Shown here piece by piece: positions 18,201 to 25,157 of a stretch of 64,000 nucleotides of DNA. The stretch's first letter is position 1. Every line of letters begins with the position of its first letter. The position numbers and the translations under genes were made by a program. This DNA is from Bacteroidales bacterium (GTDB lineage: Bacteria; Bacteroidota; Bacteroidia; Bacteroidales; UBA932): positions 1 to 64,000 of the forward strand of contig JAFUDV010000018.1 of assembly GCA_017464245.1 (NCBI GenBank), written 5' to 3'. The notes beneath the pieces were generated by a model. It did not search any database. It saw only the letters and a program-made list of their open reading frames with translations, and had not been told where the DNA came from.

Positions 18201-18568
18201 TCCCGGGCGTGAAGGAAGACGGTACTCCCAACGACAAGATCATCAGCCAGGAGCTCTTCCTCGAGGAGACCTACGGCTGGGGCGTCGGCGGTTATCTCTT
18301 CTACTCCCACGCGATGTTCGACAACACGTACCTGAAGTGCCGCGAGATCACCCTCACCTATTCCGTTCCGGATTCCCTGATCCGCAAGTTCAAGTGCAAC
18401 AGCCTGCGCATCTCCGCATTCGCCCGCAACCCGTTCTATATTTATAAGAACCTCCCGATCTTCGATGCCGAATCCACGGATGGTACCAACTGGACCAGCC
18501 AGGTGTGCATCGGCGGTTCCACCTCCACTTCCCGGACTTACGGTCTGTCCCTGCGCGTCAACTTCTAA
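15245..18568 (+). CDS. SusC/RagA TonB-dependent transporter (right pair)
   Basis: 1,107 aa. Cleavable signal peptide (MKNLLIRVSMVVALLAAGLTAFAQ), carboxypeptidase-like domain (TTVRGTVKDAAGNGVVGASV), then the plug with NVRGISSITGTSQPLVVVDG and NLTILKGASATSLYGSEGANGVV, and a 22-strand-type barrel ending RTYGLSLRVNF. It imports oligomers bound by its SusD partner, powered by TonB-ExbBD. Its early sequence (VVTALGIRKDEKRVGYAV) resembles that of the left SusC (VVTALGITREKKTLGYAI), so the two are paralogues of one subgroup. Expression probably depends on the outward promoter at 15083. Confidence 0.95.
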   Translation: MKNLLIRVSMVVALLAAGLTAFAQTTVRGTVKDAAGNGVVGASVFVQGTHNGTIAELDGSYVLSNAKVGDKIEFSCIGYASQVVTWNGGPLNVVLDEDSELLEGTVVTALGIRKDEKRVGYAVSSINAETLNNTVSPSLGSALYGKASGVRVTTAPGGATGAISINVRGISSITGTSQPLVVVDGVPVRNGDANNSDYWSDQRVNSNGLTDINVEDIENLTILKGASATSLYGSEGANGVVLITMKQGKKNSGVHVDFNASIQADQVAYMPTYQTTFGPGYPYAFWYLGLEEDIDSPNYGFLKNPRKDRDGKETYGPQNSYYYFGPKYDGREVYTPTGYRPYSPVTSNPWSDVFRTGITQQYNVAVQQGGEHGHFRFSYTFMDNTPNQYNSHLGKHNFQVSGSQDVTSNGAVKLGYSVNYMNQNVKNRPYRTSRLVTNYGGMFGSFDPVGVYRDRTVTAAGYQNRVYTSNTHENPAEGWEYSPAVSALIGEYFWNILGKEQLENNNRLIASVTPSWMITKGLTLKGSIATDYTTQKQENKDYAGTNAALAGSYQGGYSIAHREYTTIYGDALLNWDKDITDVLNLNANIGWSARREMYSATSTGTRGGLTVENWFNFAASAEKTNNASMGYSDFLKQAVFGTVALSYKDWAYLEGTLRNEKTSTLRNQSYWYPSVNASIIFSELLNLPAWVDYGKFRVSYGEVGNAPALYKAPLSYSQSTASGYVYNQLGMGIGNDSIRPERTKEWELGLEGKFLNNRAGFEVSWYNKKIVDQILETTVPASSGVTSMLMNIGILQNRGLEVAAYGTPIETRDWRFDISGNIAWNKNKVLQLAEGVERLQHARWDNGAAYLYSYPGETMGDIYAFAPETNDKGEKIVDADGFYKVTSEPVKVGNAMADLIGGFAFALSYKRWTLDMNFNYQIGGTVFNMPYQYMMGLGTLAESMPYRDVEHGGIAYYEHDGQSIRYEGNDRKSATGETVHYDGRILPGVKEDGTPNDKIISQELFLEETYGWGVGGYLFYSHAMFDNTYLKCREITLTYSVPDSLIRKFKCNSLRISAFARNPFYIYKNLPIFDAESTDGTNWTSQVCIGGSTSTSRTYGLSLRVNF

Positions 18569-18580
18569 TATGGAAAGACA

Positions 18581-20197
18581 ATGAAAAAGACGATATATTC
18601 CCTGATTCTGGTTGTCGCTTCGCTCGCTGCCCTGGCGGCCTGCTCCAAGAATGACTTCGACAGCAAATACTACGATCCCTCCAAGACCACGACGGTGAGC
18701 CCGGACAAGATGATGACGGGCACTTTCATGGCCGGCCGGGACTACACCTACAATGCGTACTGGCGCATGTACACCTGGGACAACTACATGGGCAAGCTCG
18801 CCCAGACCATCGGTTTCGGCGTGCAGAGCGGTACGATGTACTTCATCAACGACGGTTACGCCAGCGACCGCTGGGGCAACTTCTACAAGACCCTCACCCA
18901 GTACCGCGTCGCGGTGAAGACCTGGGAGGCCGAGGACGCGGAGACCCAGAAGGTCGACCGTATCTTCCTGGCCCTGTCCGAGGTGTTCCTGTATGACCAT
19001 CTGTCCCAGATCGTGGACATCTGGGGACCGGTTCCTTTCTCCAAGGCCGGCTTCCTGGGCGTGACCAACGACATCGCGGACGCCTATCCTGCCTACGACA
19101 CGGATGTGGACCTGTACAAGATGATGCTCTCCGAGCTGGACAAGCTGTACACGGAGATCAGCGCCTACAAGAGCACGATGACCGACCTGGCGAAAACCAA
19201 GCTCGAGCAGCAGGACTTCATCAATGGCGGCGACCTGGACAAGTGGCTGCTGTATGCCAATGCCCTCCGCCTCCGTCTGGGCATCCACGTGGCCGCCCAG
19301 GGTTCCCTGGCCTCCGAGGGCAAGGCCGCCGTGGCCGCTGCCGCGAAGCGCGCCCTTCCGACGGATTGGGCGAGCTCCATCAAGGTCATCTCCGACTTTG
19401 ACGGTTTCAACTACTGGGAGAACTTCCGCGACGGCTTCAAGGACATCAATAATGTCGCCAACCAGAAGATGATCGACGCGATGCAGGTTGCGGGCGAGAA
19501 CGATCCCCGTCTGCCCGTCATCTACATCCCGAACGAGGCCGGCGACTACTTCGGCGAGTACATCACCGAAACGTCCGAGGAACAGAACGAGCACAATACC
19601 TACAATGGGTACGAAGAGCGTTACTATGCCCGCCTGAACGGTGCGACCTTCACCTACAACAACCTTCTCCAGAGCCCGGTCTTCTCCGCCGCCGAGGCGT
19701 ATTTCCTCCTGGCCGAAGCCTATCAGCAGGGTTATGCGTCCGGCAATGCGAAGGACGCTTTCGTGAAGGGTGTCGTCGCTTCCACCGAGCAGTACTTCAA
19801 CCAGAACGTGAATTCCGACCAGTCCAAGGGTTCCAACTCCGAGTACTTCAAGAAGTTCGCCGCCGAGGACATCCCGTCCGAGGCCGACGTCATCGCCTAT
19901 GCGAACAAGGTGTGGGACAAGTACACGGACAAGATGGACGCCATCATGACCCAGAAGTGGCTGCACTTCGGCATCATGCAGGCTCCGCAGGCCTGGACCG
20001 ACATCCGTCGTACCGGCTATCCGAAACTGGACTATCCGGCTGACAACGGTGCCAGCGTCATTGTCAAGAACATCGCGCAGCGCGTGAAGTATCCGAACAG
20101 TGAACTGACGAACAACCGCGCCAATTACGACGCCAATGCCGCCAGTTTCACGGACGACTACTACACCGTCCTCTTCTGGGCGAAGAAGCTCCAGTAA
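18581..20197 (+). CDS. SusD/RagB family outer-membrane lipoprotein (right pair)
   Basis: 538 aa. Lipoprotein signal ending SLAALAACSKNDF. Tetratricopeptide-like alpha-helical protein with SusD-group segments such as NYMGKLAQTIGFG and the conserved C-terminal stretch (MTQKWLHFGIMQAPQAWTDIRRTGYPKLDYP). It starts 12 bases after susC and ends just before a strong hairpin terminator. Its ligand is not indicated by neighbours. The secreted hydrolase that follows has its own promoter box. Confidence 0.93.
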   Translation: MKKTIYSLILVVASLAALAACSKNDFDSKYYDPSKTTTVSPDKMMTGTFMAGRDYTYNAYWRMYTWDNYMGKLAQTIGFGVQSGTMYFINDGYASDRWGNFYKTLTQYRVAVKTWEAEDAETQKVDRIFLALSEVFLYDHLSQIVDIWGPVPFSKAGFLGVTNDIADAYPAYDTDVDLYKMMLSELDKLYTEISAYKSTMTDLAKTKLEQQDFINGGDLDKWLLYANALRLRLGIHVAAQGSLASEGKAAVAAAAKRALPTDWASSIKVISDFDGFNYWENFRDGFKDINNVANQKMIDAMQVAGENDPRLPVIYIPNEAGDYFGEYITETSEEQNEHNTYNGYEERYYARLNGATFTYNNLLQSPVFSAAEAYFLLAEAYQQGYASGNAKDAFVKGVVASTEQYFNQNVNSDQSKGSNSEYFKKFAAEDIPSEADVIAYANKVWDKYTDKMDAIMTQKWLHFGIMQAPQAWTDIRRTGYPKLDYPADNGASVIVKNIAQRVKYPNSELTNNRANYDANAASFTDDYYTVLFWAKKLQ

Positions 20198-20217
20198 TCC
20201 GATTCGTGACTGATTCC

Positions 20218-20249
20218 AAGGTCGGCAGCCATCCGCTGCCGGCCTTTTC
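20218..20249 (+). terminator. Rho-independent terminator of the right susCD operon
   Basis: Arms 20218-20229 and 20235-20246 pair (one G-U), centred on CGGCAGC/GCTGCCG with a 5-base loop, then TTTTCT. It is the mirror counterpart of the hairpin at 8660-8686. Confidence 0.85.
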
Positions 20250-20267
20250 TGATTTGGGAAAAACGGC

Positions 20268-20275
20268 TATATTTG
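20268..20275 (+). promoter_or_regulatory. Promoter -7 box (TATATTTG) for the secreted hydrolase
   Basis: Full TAnnTTTG match 24 bases before the ATG at 20300, just after the terminator. Confidence 0.6.
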
Positions 20276-20299
20276 CGCCTGCATTCAAATGGAAAGACG

Positions 20300-21481
20300 A
20301 TGAAAAAGGTATTTTTGACGGCTTTGCTGGCCGCATGCGCCCTGGCCGTGTGCTCCACGGGATGCCGCCAGAACGGCGGCAACACGCCGAATGACGCGGC
20401 GGATGCCGGAAGCGAAACGAAACCGGATTCCTACACCCCCGACCTTTCCACCCTGGAGGGCCAGTGGCGGGATTCCGTCCATACGGCCCTGGCGTATGCC
20501 TATCAGGATGAGGTCCTGAAGATCGGGCAGAATAAGATGCCCATCTGGTGGAAGGTCTTCGGCAGCAAGCCGGCGGGCGGGCGTTCCCTGTACATTTCCC
20601 TGCACGGCGGCGGCGCGACGGACCCGTCTGAGAACGACTCCCAGTGGGAAAACCAGAAGGTCCTCTATACCCCGGCGGAGGGCGTGTATCTGTGCCCCCG
20701 CGCGATCACGGACACGTGGGACCTGCATTTCCGCCCCGAGTCGGACGGATTCTATGAGCAGATCATCCAGATGGCCGTGGTGTTCCTGGACGTGAATCCG
20801 AACAAGGTGTACCTGATGGGGTATTCCGCCGGCGGTGACGGCGTGTGGCAGGTGGCCCCGCGCATGGCGGACCACTGGGCGGCCGCGTCCATGATGGCCG
20901 GCCATCCGAACGGCGTGCGGCTGGAATCCCTCCGGAACCTTCCGTTCATGATCTGGTGCGGGGCCAATGATTCGGACTACAACCGCAACAAGGTGTGCGC
21001 AGAGTACATCGGGAAGCTGGACGCCCTGCAGGCGGACGATCCGGAGGGCTATGTCCATGAAGGACACATCGTCCCCGGGAAGCCCCATTGGATGGATGGC
21101 GAGGATGCCGCCGCGGTTCCGTGGATGGCGAAATACACCCGCAACCCCTACCCGAAGAAGGTGGTCTGGGTCCAGGGCGACGTGGCCAAGGAATACTTCT
21201 ACTGGCTGGGCGTTCCCGCCGGCGAAGCCAGGAAGGGCAATACGCTCTATGCCGACATTGACGGCAACACCGTCACCATCGGCGACTGCGACTACTCTTC
21301 CGTGCGTATCTATCTGAACGAAAAGATGGTGGACCTTTCCCAGCCGGTGACGGTGGTCCATGACGGCAACGTCCTCTTCGAGGACACCCTCACCCCCTCC
21401 GACGCCCTTCGCAAGCAGACCCTCTACACCCGCAACGACCTCTCCTACTCCTTCCCCTGCATGGTGGAGGTGCAGCTCTGA
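20300..21481 (+). CDS. Secreted alpha/beta-hydrolase-like lipoprotein (esterase/depolymerase type)
   Basis: 393 aa. A lipoprotein-type signal (MKKVFLTALLAACALAVCSTGCRQ) has Cys at the end of the hydrophobic core. The hydrolase core shows a HGGGAT oxyanion-type loop and the nucleophile elbow GYSAGGDG (Ser near residue 181), followed by CGANDSD and a late His region (GKPHWMDG) that could complete the triad. This resembles secreted polyhydroxyalkanoate-depolymerase/phospholipase-like esterases; the substrate is unknown. ATG 20300 is chosen because it opens the signal peptide, the earlier in-frame ATG at 20273 lying inside the promoter box. A terminator follows. Confidence 0.75.
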   Translation: MKKVFLTALLAACALAVCSTGCRQNGGNTPNDAADAGSETKPDSYTPDLSTLEGQWRDSVHTALAYAYQDEVLKIGQNKMPIWWKVFGSKPAGGRSLYISLHGGGATDPSENDSQWENQKVLYTPAEGVYLCPRAITDTWDLHFRPESDGFYEQIIQMAVVFLDVNPNKVYLMGYSAGGDGVWQVAPRMADHWAAASMMAGHPNGVRLESLRNLPFMIWCGANDSDYNRNKVCAEYIGKLDALQADDPEGYVHEGHIVPGKPHWMDGEDAAAVPWMAKYTRNPYPKKVVWVQGDVAKEYFYWLGVPAGEARKGNTLYADIDGNTVTIGDCDYSSVRIYLNEKMVDLSQPVTVVHDGNVLFEDTLTPSDALRKQTLYTRNDLSYSFPCMVEVQL

Positions 21482-21503
21482 CCGGTCGTTCCGGTTGAAT
21501 CGG

Positions 21504-21532
21504 AAAGAGGCTCGAAGGGAGCCTCTTTTTTG
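21504..21532 (+). terminator. Rho-independent terminator after the secreted hydrolase
   Basis: Arms 21504-21513 and 21519-21528 (AAAGAGGCTC/GAGCCTCTTT) pair over 10 bp with a 5-base loop, then a T-run. The end of the T-run supplies TTTG at 21529-21532, which may also be the -33 box of the next operon. Confidence 0.85.
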
Positions 21533-21560
21533 CTTTATTGCGAGAAGTGTTATATATTTG
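21529..21560 (+). promoter_or_regulatory. Promoter for the RHH/PIN toxin-antitoxin pair
   Basis: TTTG (21529-21532), 20 bases, then TATATTTG (21553-21560): a good match to both Bacteroidota promoter boxes. Start codon 17 bases downstream. Confidence 0.65.
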
Positions 21561-21577
21561 CAAAAAATGTTATCATT

Positions 21578-21859
21578 ATGGAGCCCGCAACGCGCGTACA
21601 AACTGCCTTCCGGTTCGAACCTGAGCTGCTGGAACGAATGAAGCGGGAGGCAAAAAAGAGGAACGTTTCTTTAAACAAGTTGGTGGAGGATGCAGTGGAA
21701 CAGGCCTTACGGCCGAAGTTCCCCGACTTTGGGCCGGCGTTCCCCATTTCCGACGAAATCCGGCAATTACACTGCCTGGAACTGGTCCGGCCGACGGAAG
21801 AAGAATTCGCCGCAGACCCCCGGTTGGAATATCTTTGGAAAAAACATGTTGACTATTAA
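21578..21859 (+). CDS. Ribbon-helix-helix antitoxin-like protein
   Basis: 93 aa. The N-terminal part (TRVQTAFRFEPELLERMKREAKKRNVS...VEDAVEQAL) is a strand followed by two helices, the ribbon-helix-helix DNA-binding fold, as in Arc/HicB-type antitoxin domains. The acidic, proline-containing C-terminal half would wrap the toxin. It overlaps the PIN-domain gene by 14 bases and should repress their shared promoter. ATG 21578 is chosen over the upstream in-frame ATG at 21530, which lies inside the terminator and promoter. Confidence 0.75.
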   Translation: MEPATRVQTAFRFEPELLERMKREAKKRNVSLNKLVEDAVEQALRPKFPDFGPAFPISDEIRQLHCLELVRPTEEEFAADPRLEYLWKKHVDY

Positions 21860-22340
21860 GGTGTTTCTGGACACGAACGTCCTCATCGATGTGCTGTCCG
21901 CAGCGAAACGGCCCGCCACGGAATACTCCAGCAGGATATTCCAGGGAATCCGGAATTACAAGTTGGAGGGAGTCATGACGGTCCAGAGCATCGTGGATGC
22001 CACCTATGTTTTCCGTCGTGACCCCGGGACGCAAAGTCTTTTCCGTGACAAAATCTTCCAAATCAGGAATTATGTCAATGTGGAGCCGCTGAATGATTTT
22101 GACCTGCAGGACGCGTTGCTTTCCGGAGAGCCGGACTTTGAGGATGCCTTACAGGTTTACCACGCCTACCATGCCCGATGTGATTATTTCATCACCTCGG
22201 ACCGGGAATTGTCAAATCGCCCGCCTTTTTCCGGGATGCAATTCTGCACCCCGGGGGATTTTGTACGGAAGATACAGGAAATGGCGCTTGAGGAGCGAAC
22301 CAATGGAACCTTGACCCCCGAACGGACACGGGAAGATTAG
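21846..22340 (+). CDS. PIN-domain (VapC-like) ribonuclease toxin
   Basis: 164 aa. It begins MLTIKVFLDTNVLIDVL, the first acidic motif of PIN nucleases, with further acidic residues in DFEDALQVYHA and near the end (FITSDRELSN). These would bind Mg2+/Mn2+ for RNA cleavage. It starts inside the antitoxin gene, the usual coupled layout. The tail beyond residue 140 (IQEMALEERTNGTLTPERTRED) is hydrophilic. It ends three bases into the convergent fucosidase stop codon. Confidence 0.82.
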   Translation: MLTIKVFLDTNVLIDVLSAAKRPATEYSSRIFQGIRNYKLEGVMTVQSIVDATYVFRRDPGTQSLFRDKIFQIRNYVNVEPLNDFDLQDALLSGEPDFEDALQVYHAYHARCDYFITSDRELSNRPPFSGMQFCTPGDFVRKIQEMALEERTNGTLTPERTRED

Positions 22341-23698
22341 AGACTGAACTTCAGCGCGACGGGCTCGTTCGCGAGGCCCTTCGGGAGCTTGACCGTCACT
22401 TGACCGTCCTTGACTACGGCTTTCACTTTCTTGCCGTTGTTGAGGACGGTCACCTTTCCCTTCGGGAGGTTGCCGGTCCAGGAGAGTTCAGCGGGCAGGT
22501 TCTCCCCGTCGGGAAGGGCGTAGATGGCATAGAGGGTCTTGCCGTCCTTGGAGGCGTTGAACCAGATGTTCCCGTCGTTGTAGCGGTCCGTGATGCGGGT
22601 GCCGTAGATGGCCTCGCCGCAGCGGCGCAGCCAGGCGCCGATCTCCTGCAGGATGACGATGGCCTCCTCCTGGATGACGCCGGACGGGGTCGGGCCCACG
22701 CCCAGGGCGAGGCAACCGCCCTTCGCCGTGATCTCCGCCAGCGTGCCGATGACCTTCCGCGCCGTCTTGAAGCGCGGGTTCGGGGTCCATCCCCAGTCGG
22801 TGCCGAGGGTCATGCAGGACTCCCAGGGGTGCCCCAGCTGGGTCTTCGGGACGGACTGTTCCGGGGTCTGGTAGTTCTCGTTCGGGCCCTGGATGGTGCG
22901 GTCCACGCTGATGAGGCCGGGGCTCACCTTGCGGGCCTCCGGAAGGATTTCGTTCAGGCCCACCTGGTCGCCGGTGATCCAGCCGCCGTCCAGCCAGAGG
23001 ATGTCCAGCTTCCCGTAGCGGCCGCCGGTGAGCTCGGTGAGCTGGTTCTTCGTGAAGGTCACGTAGCTCTGCCACCAGTCGGGATGCATCTCCACCTTGT
23101 AGTTGATACCGCGGTGCGCCGTGGCATAGTACGGATTCCAGAACCACTCGCAGTGCCAGTCGGGCTTGGAGAAGTAGGCGCCGATCATGAAGCCCTTCGG
23201 GCGGAAGGCGTCAAAGACGTACTTCGCGATGTCTTTCTTCGGATTCGAGGCGAAGGGGCCGGCCTTGGCGACGGAGAAGTCCGTGTACTGCGTGTCGAAC
23301 ATGCAGAAGCCGTCATGGTGCTTCGTGGTGAAAATCATGTACTTCATGCCCGCGTCCTCGAAGACGTCGGCCCACTGCTCCGGATTGAAATCGACCGGAT
23401 TGAACACCTTCGAGAGGCCCCAGTACCACTGCTTGTAGCCTTCGTAGGTGGACCCTTCCGGGCGGGTGATCCAGTCCTCGTTGCAGATGTTCCAGGATTC
23501 CACGATGCCGGGGACACTGTACAGGCCCCAGTGCATCAGGACGCCGAACTTGAGATCCTGCCACCGGTCCAGCTTCTCGAGGACGGCCGGGTCGTCGGGC
23601 CAGACGTAGCCGTCGGACTGTTCATGGACAAAACTGTTCTGGGCAAGGGCGGAAAGCGCGGCGAAAAAGAGGCCGGCGGAAAGGAGGAATCGTTTCAT
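22337..23698 (-). CDS. Alpha-L-fucosidase, GH29 family, secreted
   Basis: 453 aa. Signal peptide MKRFLLSAGLFFAALSALAQ for export. The GH29 core is clear: FGVLMHWGLYSVPG near the N-terminus, YMIFTTKHHDGFCMFDT (the KHHDGF motif), and DILWLDGGW, whose Asp is the expected nucleophile. A short beta-sandwich follows (GNLPKGKVTVLNNGKKVK). It removes alpha-linked L-fucose from glycans and acts in the periplasm or at the surface. No fucose-catabolic genes are nearby. The start at 23698 opens the signal peptide; the upstream in-frame ATG at 23758 lies in the divergent promoter region. Confidence 0.93.
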   Translation of the reverse strand: MKRFLLSAGLFFAALSALAQNSFVHEQSDGYVWPDDPAVLEKLDRWQDLKFGVLMHWGLYSVPGIVESWNICNEDWITRPEGSTYEGYKQWYWGLSKVFNPVDFNPEQWADVFEDAGMKYMIFTTKHHDGFCMFDTQYTDFSVAKAGPFASNPKKDIAKYVFDAFRPKGFMIGAYFSKPDWHCEWFWNPYYATAHRGINYKVEMHPDWWQSYVTFTKNQLTELTGGRYGKLDILWLDGGWITGDQVGLNEILPEARKVSPGLISVDRTIQGPNENYQTPEQSVPKTQLGHPWESCMTLGTDWGWTPNPRFKTARKVIGTLAEITAKGGCLALGVGPTPSGVIQEEAIVILQEIGAWLRRCGEAIYGTRITDRYNDGNIWFNASKDGKTLYAIYALPDGENLPAELSWTGNLPKGKVTVLNNGKKVKAVVKDGQVTVKLPKGLANEPVALKFSL

Positions 23699-23744
23699 CG
23701 TGGTCTGCATTTGTACAAATATCGGCATTTTCCGGGAAAAAATG

Positions 23745-23752
23745 TATATTTG
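23745..23752 (+). promoter_or_regulatory. Promoter -7 box (TATATTTG), divergent from the fucosidase
   Basis: Full TAnnTTTG match, 6 bases before the ATG at 23759, implying a leaderless or nearly leaderless mRNA. The 60-base gap to the fucosidase start must hold both promoters. Confidence 0.6.
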
Positions 23753-23758
23753 CCTCAA

Positions 23759-24289
23759 ATGAAACCGGCCATGAAACAGTTTTTCCTGCTCGCAGTCTCC
23801 CTCTTCCTGGCAGTCGCCGCCTTCGGCCAGAGCCTCGAAGGCAGTTGGACCGGAAACCAGTCCCTGACCAAGATGGACGGGGACGACATGTCCACGATGG
23901 ACATGGACTATACCTACACCTTCACCGGGAATACGTTCACGATCCGTCAGGAAACGAGCGTGGACCTGGGCATCACGGACGTTCCGCCTTTCCTGGTCCT
24001 GGCTTCGGTGAGCGGCGACTGGACCCTGGAGGACGGCATCCTGACGATGGCTCCCTCCCGCCGGCCGAAACCCTCGGTGGAGATGAAGGCCGACGGTGTT
24101 CCCGGCCTGGTCCGGATGTTCATGGCGGACCGCGTCCGGAAAGACATCGCGAAGGAACTCCGGGAGACCCGGCGGTACGAGGTCCTCATCCTGACCGACA
24201 CGGCCCTTCTCCTCCGGGAAATCCCCTCTGAGAAAGACCTGAAGGACCCGGACTACGAGCCCGGATCCCTCTCCTTCGAACGGAAATAG
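23759..24289 (+). CDS. Small secreted protein, lipocalin-like, function unknown
   Basis: 176 aa. Signal peptide MKPAMKQFFLLAVSLFLAVAAFGQ, or starting at the second Met (23771). The mature part begins LEGSWTGNQSLTKMDGDDM and alternates polar and hydrophobic residues (YTYTFTGNTFTIRQE, GDWTLEDGILTM). That is the look of a lipocalin-type or similar beta-barrel domain that starts 'G-x-W'. I do not recognise a specific family. It ends at a GGGGCC/GGCCCC hairpin (24289-24304) with no T-run. Confidence 0.6.
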   Translation: MKPAMKQFFLLAVSLFLAVAAFGQSLEGSWTGNQSLTKMDGDDMSTMDMDYTYTFTGNTFTIRQETSVDLGITDVPPFLVLASVSGDWTLEDGILTMAPSRRPKPSVEMKADGVPGLVRMFMADRVRKDIAKELRETRRYEVLILTDTALLLREIPSEKDLKDPDYEPGSLSFERK

Positions 24290-24314
24290 GGGCCTTCCGG
24301 CCCCCGTTGAAAAC

Positions 24315-24619
24315 CTATTTCCTCTCCAGCTGCGCCTTGAGGAAGTCGATGTCGAAGTACTTCGAGAAGTCCCTCACGGTGACGGAGTCCTCCTCGGATA
24401 CTTTTACCTCGACGGTTCCCGGAATGTCAATCGGCAGGTCCGGCGGGACACCGCCGTCGATGTTCTGTCCCTTCAGGTCGTTGAGCCGGGCCCGCCGGCC
24501 GGGCTCGAGCTTGAGGGACAGCGTCCCGTCCTCGACCGTGGTCAGAAGTACCCCTGCGGCTCTATTTCAATGAAAAAAGGCATTTCAGTGAGGGCTGAAA
24601 CACCTTTATCGTTTAGACT
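24315..24619 (-). pseudogene. Decayed C-terminal remnant of an unidentified gene
   Basis: On the minus strand an open frame of 83 codons ends at TAG (24315-24317) and reads LTTVEDGTLSLKLEPG ... FLKAQLERK. It has no ATG. Just upstream, another frame reads ALTEMPFFIEIEPQGYF and joins it sensibly if one base is restored near 24542-24547. That upstream frame is closed by TAG at 24620-24622. The remnant therefore carries a frameshift and has lost its 5' part where the AT-richer spacer begins. The original product is not recognised. Confidence 0.55.
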
Positions 24620-24988
24620 CTAAATCTTAAATATTCTGATGACAGATAATAAAAAACTCCGACAGCCCTCCTCGGCTCGATGTACAAGTCTCGTTTGTAC
24701 ACTGAAAGATTCATAGATGCCCGATTCTTTGTTCAAGTCTTCTGAAATTGGTTTGTTTTCGACGATAATCGCGAGACTTGTACAACAAAATGCGACTTGG
24801 CTATAGTTTCCCTGTACAAGCGAGACATGTACAAGACAGGTACTACGAGACATGTAGCAGCCGGCAGACGACTAGGGTCGTGTTTTAGGGTCCCGTCAGG
24901 CGCGAGAACGCAGGTACAACGGTCGATAACGGGAAATCGCCAGCAACTTGCAGACCTTGCTGCGAAGTGCTGACGATTTTCGTTCTCG
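24570..24988. other. AT-richer gene-free spacer with dispersed CGAGACWTGTAC motifs and nested palindromes
   Basis: No convincing gene is seen here. Four copies of a 12-base motif occur: 24682-24693 (minus), 24772-24783, 24821-24832 and 24846-24857 (last base differs). A 77-codon open frame on the minus strand (24620-24853) is low in family character and overlaps the motifs, so it is not called. The tRNA-side end (24899-24992) holds a large nested hairpin, listed separately. Confidence 0.6.
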
Positions 24989-24992
24989 TGCC
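24899..24992. repeat. Nested inverted repeats abutting the tRNA-Leu 3' end
   Basis: Outer arms 24899-24910 and 24981-24992 match at 11 of 12 bases, and the second overlaps the last four bases of the tRNA gene. Inner arms 24934-24953 and 24960-24979 pair at 18 of 20 positions (with G-U) around a 6-base loop. No T-run follows, so it is not a plain terminator. It could be a processing structure or the trace of an element at the tRNA end. Confidence 0.6.
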
Positions 24993-25073
24993 CAAAGCCG
25001 GGCTCGAACCGGCACGTCTTTAAGGGACACTGGATTTTGAGTCCAGCGCGTCTACCAATTCCGCCATTCGGGC
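24989..25073 (-). tRNA. tRNA-Leu (anticodon CAA)
   Basis: 85 bases on the minus strand. The 7-bp acceptor stem (GCCCGAA/TTTGGGC, one G-T), D-arm with GGTAGACGC, anticodon loop CTCAAAA giving CAA, a long variable arm typical of class II tRNA-Leu, and T-arm GGTTCGAGCC are all present. A73 follows the acceptor; the CCA end is not encoded. Confidence 0.95.
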
Positions 25074-25143
25074 AAAGGACGGTCTCGGAAGGAGACGGAT
25101 TGCAAATTTACCGCAAAATCTCAAAATTGCAAAATAAATGAAG

Positions 25144-25151
25144 TATCTTTG
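25144..25151 (+). promoter_or_regulatory. Promoter -7 box (TATCTTTG) for the aro operon
   Basis: Full TAnnTTTG match, 6 bases before the aroB ATG; transcription would start at or near the start codon. The tRNA lies divergently upstream. Confidence 0.65.
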
Positions 25152-25157
25152 CAAGTT

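Noticed and set aside
15128..19966. Very long open frame on the minus strand (over 1,600 codons)
   Set aside because: It is the antisense shadow of susC and susD at 15245-20197. The sequence has no family motifs and is Val/Gly/His-rich, as expected from high-GC complementary codons.
24307..24573. 88-codon open frame on the plus strand
   Set aside because: Ser/Thr/Arg-rich shadow of the decayed gene on the other strand, whose joined frames read as a sensible protein end.
24620..24853. 77-codon open frame on the minus strand (starts MSRSTCLVHVSL)
   Set aside because: It overlaps the repeated CGAGAC motifs, has no promoter or family resemblance, and looks like chance coding in AT-richer DNA.
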